From: an uncultured Collinsella sp.
GTDB taxonomy: Bacteria > Actinomycetota > Coriobacteriia > Coriobacteriales > Coriobacteriaceae
Assembly (NCBI GenBank): GCA_905204635.1
Contig: CAJLAN010000072.1
Coordinates: forward strand, 1 to 7,637
Length of the DNA stretch: 7,637 nt
Reading direction: 5' to 3'
Positions 6,043 to 7,637 of this stretch are shown here, piece by piece (positions within the stretch are counted from its first letter, which is position 1; each line of letters starts with the position of its first letter). Under the pieces are notes generated by a model. That model worked only from the letters and a program-made list of their open reading frames with translations, ran no database searches and was not told the DNA's origin. The position numbers and the translations under genes are program-made.

Positions 6043-6342
6043 TTAGACGAGCTTGATCTTCTCGATGTCCTTGCGCGAGGACTCGCGATACAGCGAGAAC
6101 TTGCGGCCGATGACCTGGACGACCTCGGCGTGGCAACGCTCGGCGAGCTCCTCGGCGGCCTCGCGGGCGGAAAGGCTGGAGCCATCGAGCACGGAGCACT
6201 TAACGAGCTCGTGCTTCTCCAGGTAGGCGACCGTCTGCTCGACGGTGCCCTCGTTGACGTCGGACTTGCCGATGATGATGGCGGGGTTGAGGTGATGGGC
6301 CATGCTGCGAAGCTGCTTGACCTGGGCTCCTGTCAGTGCCAT
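6043..6342 (-). CDS. yhbY: YhbY family (CRM-domain) ribosome-associated RNA-binding protein
   Basis: The 99-residue product is a single CRM domain, the fold shared by E. coli YhbY and plant CRS1, which associates with the pre-50S ribosomal subunit and helps ribosome assembly. Family hallmarks are the N-terminal LTGAQVKQLRSMAHHLNP, the loop IIIGKSDVNEGTVEQ (22-36) and the C-terminal VQVIGRKFSLYRES (75-88), which corresponds to the conserved V-x-x-I-G-K/R-x-x-x-L-Y-R. Length equals the family norm of 95-100. ATG at 6342-6340 is preceded by a modest GAAAGCGAG-type RBS. It ends in its own terminator, which it shares physically with the convergent regulator gene. The upstream methyltransferase on the same strand ends 158 bases before it; no clear terminator lies between, so co-transcription is possible. 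Confidence 0.94.
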   Translation of the reverse strand: MALTGAQVKQLRSMAHHLNPAIIIGKSDVNEGTVEQTVAYLEKHELVKCSVLDGSSLSAREAAEELAERCHAEVVQVIGRKFSLYRESSRKDIEKIKLV

Positions 6343-6500
6343 GGGTTCTCGCTTTCTATGTATGGGGCGCCCCGCGATGGGGCCTTAATCTACGTGAGCT
6401 GTCCCACGATAGCGCAGGAACGGCGTGGTGTGGGGCGTGTTTGCCCAGTTCAAAAAGAATGCGGATGCCGAGTGAGTGGGCGGTGCGGGCTGCGAACAGG
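6343..6500 (-). promoter_or_regulatory. 158-base gap between the methyltransferase and yhbY
   Basis: No gene is seen. On the minus strand it contains a T5 run (complement of 6454-6458) without a convincing stem in front of it, and a perfect 10-base palindrome GGGGCGCCCC (6364-6373) about 20 bases before the yhbY start. With neighbouring GGGGCC (6379-6384) this could form alternative hairpins in the yhbY 5' leader. I find no strong promoter; a TAGATT-like -10 about 50 bases before the start is only suggestive. Confidence 0.3.
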
Positions 6501-7388
6501 CTATGAGCTGGGCGCAGAGACCGGCTCCCATGCAATAAACGCCCAACGAACCTTGCGGACATGATCGAGCATATAGCGCCCCTGCGGCACGCCTTTGGAG
6601 CCCGGCTCACCGGCATGGGGATTCTCAATCATGTGTTGAGCGATGTAGTCGCGCAGGCGGTCGATCTTATCCTCGTTGCCATGCTCGAGCATACGGGAAA
6701 AATCCGCTACGCCTGCCTCAAGGCTATCGAAGGTATCGCGACGAGGCGATTCAAAGTACGTAACCTGCGGCAGCGCACCCATCTGAATAAGGATGTTAAA
6801 GGCATACACAAAGCCATTACTGCAGGTAACCGAGGCGCCGATAGCGTTCATCAAGTGCAGATCATAGCGCGGGCTGGAGTTGGCGACCATCGTGACAGCA
6901 CAACGCCGACGAGCCGTGCGGTCGAGCTTGGCAAGCGCGCCTTTTAGGTTGGTCGTGGTGACAGAGCGACTGGCAAAGGCAACATCTACCGCTTTCGCGA
7001 CCGGTCCAACCAAATCCCAATCATCATCCCACGCAAGCTCAAGCGGCGTAATAAGATCCTCGAGCCCGTAATACTCAATGCCGGCATCAAGCGTGCCCAG
7101 CATGGCGGGGGAGAAATCAGCCGCAATCACAGGATGCCCGTCTTGCGCAAGCGGAATAGCAATCGACCCAGCCCCACACCCCATATCAAGCACCGATTCA
7201 CCAGGCTCAAGAGCCAGCAATTTCATAAAATCCCGGGCATACGGAGCAGTCTCAAGAGGTCGAAAATGTCGAGCCCGCTTATCCCATTCAAAAGAATCAT
7301 CAGCCCGATGCCGAGCGGCCTGCAGACGCATCCATTCGCCATTCCAATCCGCAGAAAGCAGCTCAGATTGAATTACACTATCAGCCAC
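6501..7388 (-). CDS. Class I SAM-dependent methyltransferase, substrate unknown
   Basis: This 295-residue cytoplasmic protein has a Rossmann-type methyltransferase core. Motif I is VLDMGCGAG (66-74), the acidic residue ending strand 2 is Asp91 in VIAADFS (87-93), and DVAFASRSV (135-143) fits strand 4. An N-terminal extension of about 60 residues with SFEWDKRARHFRP precedes the core, and a 90-residue C-terminal region follows with GRYMLDHVRKVRWAFIAW, probably a substrate-binding cap. The sequence does not let me choose between small-molecule, RNA or protein substrates. I chose GTG 7388 because a GAGGGGGA-like RBS lies a few bases upstream; the nearby ATG (7395-7393) is out of frame and meets a stop after four codons. 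The first ~200 coding bases are visibly less GC-rich, with more A/T-ending codons, than nagB, which suggests low expression or later acquisition. It lies upstream of yhbY on the same strand. Confidence 0.88.
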   Translation of the reverse strand: MADSVIQSELLSADWNGEWMRLQAARHRADDSFEWDKRARHFRPLETAPYARDFMKLLALEPGESVLDMGCGAGSIAIPLAQDGHPVIAADFSPAMLGTLDAGIEYYGLEDLITPLELAWDDDWDLVGPVAKAVDVAFASRSVTTTNLKGALAKLDRTARRRCAVTMVANSSPRYDLHLMNAIGASVTCSNGFVYAFNILIQMGALPQVTYFESPRRDTFDSLEAGVADFSRMLEHGNEDKIDRLRDYIAQHMIENPHAGEPGSKGVPQGRYMLDHVRKVRWAFIAWEPVSAPSS

Positions 7389-7407
7389 GGGCCATCCCCC
7401 TCACAAC

Positions 7408-7439
7408 AAAAAAGCGACTCCCCCCAAAAGAAGAGCCGC
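7408..7439 (-). terminator. Intrinsic terminator or attenuator just before the methyltransferase start
   Basis: On the minus strand GCGGCTCTT (7439-7431) pairs with GGGGAGTCGC (ending at 7414) through about nine pairs, three of them G-U, around a short loop. A T6 run follows (7413-7408). Only 20 bases, including the RBS, separate the T-run from the GTG at 7388, leaving no room for a full promoter in between. It therefore either ends an upstream minus-strand transcript while the methyltransferase promoter overlaps it, or acts as an attenuator in the methyltransferase leader. Confidence 0.65.
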
Positions 7440-7445
7440 AACCAG

Positions 7446-7476
7446 CATATATCAGAAAGAACCGATCCAACGCCAA
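7446..7476 (-). promoter_or_regulatory. Weak candidate promoter of the methyltransferase gene
   Basis: On the minus strand TATATG (7451-7446) is a fair -10, with TTGGCG (7476-7471) 19 bases upstream or GGCGTT (7474-7469) at 17. Transcription would start near 7439, exactly where the terminator-like hairpin begins. Both -35 candidates are poor, so this is tentative. Confidence 0.3.
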
Positions 7477-7477
7477 A

Positions 7478-7557
7478 CCGCCCTCACAACCAAGGCGGGC
7501 AGGAGCGAAGCGACTGCCATACGGGATAGAACCCAACTGAGGTCCCGTTGTGCGGGA
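7478..7557. promoter_or_regulatory. Intergenic segment with competing hairpins
   Basis: TCCCGT (7543-7548) can pair with ACGGGA (7521-7526), or its first five bases with CGGGA (7553-7557); the two are mutually exclusive. A further stem is CCGCC (7478-7482) with GGCGG (7494-7498), extendable with a G-U pair on the minus strand. All lie upstream of the attenuator-like hairpin on the minus strand, so they may be parts of one leader RNA; they could equally belong to a plus-strand leader. No gene is seen in 7389-7637. Confidence 0.4.
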
Positions 7558-7597
7558 GCCCCGGGGAGGGCAAATATATAAGGTCGATCGCGAGTTC

Positions 7598-7635
7598 CGC
7601 ACGAGCCGGAGAGCACTTAATGTGCTCTCCGTGCG
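7598..7635. promoter_or_regulatory. Strong bulged hairpin at the right window edge
   Basis: GGAGAGCAC (7608-7616) and GTGCTCTCC (7622-7630) form a perfect nine-pair stem with a five-base loop. Below it CGCAC (7598-7602) pairs with GTGCG (7631-7635), leaving GAGCC (7603-7607) as a bulge on the 5' side if read on the plus strand. No T-run follows within the window. The one-sided bulge between two helices resembles protein-binding leader RNAs, such as ribosomal protein leaders, more than a simple terminator. The downstream gene is outside the window. Confidence 0.55.
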
Positions 7636-7637
7636 AG

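Noticed and set aside
6010..6564. 184-residue plus-strand protein opposite yhbY
   Set aside because: Its leucine- and glycine-rich translation is the antisense of YhbY, which has clear family motifs on the other strand.
7381..7602. 73-residue minus-strand protein upstream of the methyltransferase
   Set aside because: It spans the hairpins and the terminator-like element, has low-complexity basic composition and overlaps the GTG start in another frame; it reads like translated leader RNA.
1..7637. Mobile element, CRISPR array, tRNA or defence system
   Set aside because: No transposase, integrase, regular spacer-repeat pattern, cloverleaf or defence-gene motif was found; the STAND ATPase ends in a transcription-regulator module rather than an effector.

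Overview
The window looks like a chromosomal segment of a Coriobacteriia member (Actinomycetota), most likely Collinsella or a close relative. This is inferred from the roughly 60 % GC, the C/G-ending codons of glmM and nagB, the glucose-type EIIA and NagB sequences, and the very large STAND-ATPase/BTAD regulator. No database search was possible. I see no insertion sequence, tRNA, rRNA or CRISPR array.

Left part (1-2585, all + strand): the C-terminal two-thirds of phosphoglucosamine mutase (glmM), a glucose-family PTS EIIA protein, and glucosamine-6-phosphate deaminase (nagB) closed by a strong intrinsic terminator. The first ~24 codons do not look like GlmM. They resemble the C-terminal tail of a hexapeptide-repeat acetyltransferase, joined in frame to GlmM where its second domain begins. 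Between the EIIA gene and nagB lie 271 bases without a gene, with several strong helices, which I read as a structured leader or non-coding RNA. GlmM (anabolic) and NagB (catabolic) both act around glucosamine-6-phosphate, and EIIA would belong to the sugar-uptake side, so this is an amino-sugar and wall-precursor neighbourhood.

Middle (2586-5973, + strand): a 388-base intergenic region with a repeated 14-mer and several inverted repeats, then a 999-residue regulator. It has an N-terminal P-loop ATPase, a long helical middle and a C-terminal OmpR-like winged helix plus BTAD domain. This order is reversed from that of AfsR-type SARP regulators. Its target is not evident; the repeats upstream are candidate operators.

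Right part (5974-7637, mostly - strand): a terminator shared with the end of the regulator gene, then yhbY (a CRM-domain ribosome-associated RNA-binding protein) and a class I SAM-dependent methyltransferase of unknown substrate, both on the minus strand and convergent with the regulator. The methyltransferase has an intrinsic-terminator-like hairpin only 20 bases before its GTG start, with alternative hairpins further upstream, which suggests attenuation. The window ends in a strong bulged hairpin that could be a leader element of a gene outside it.
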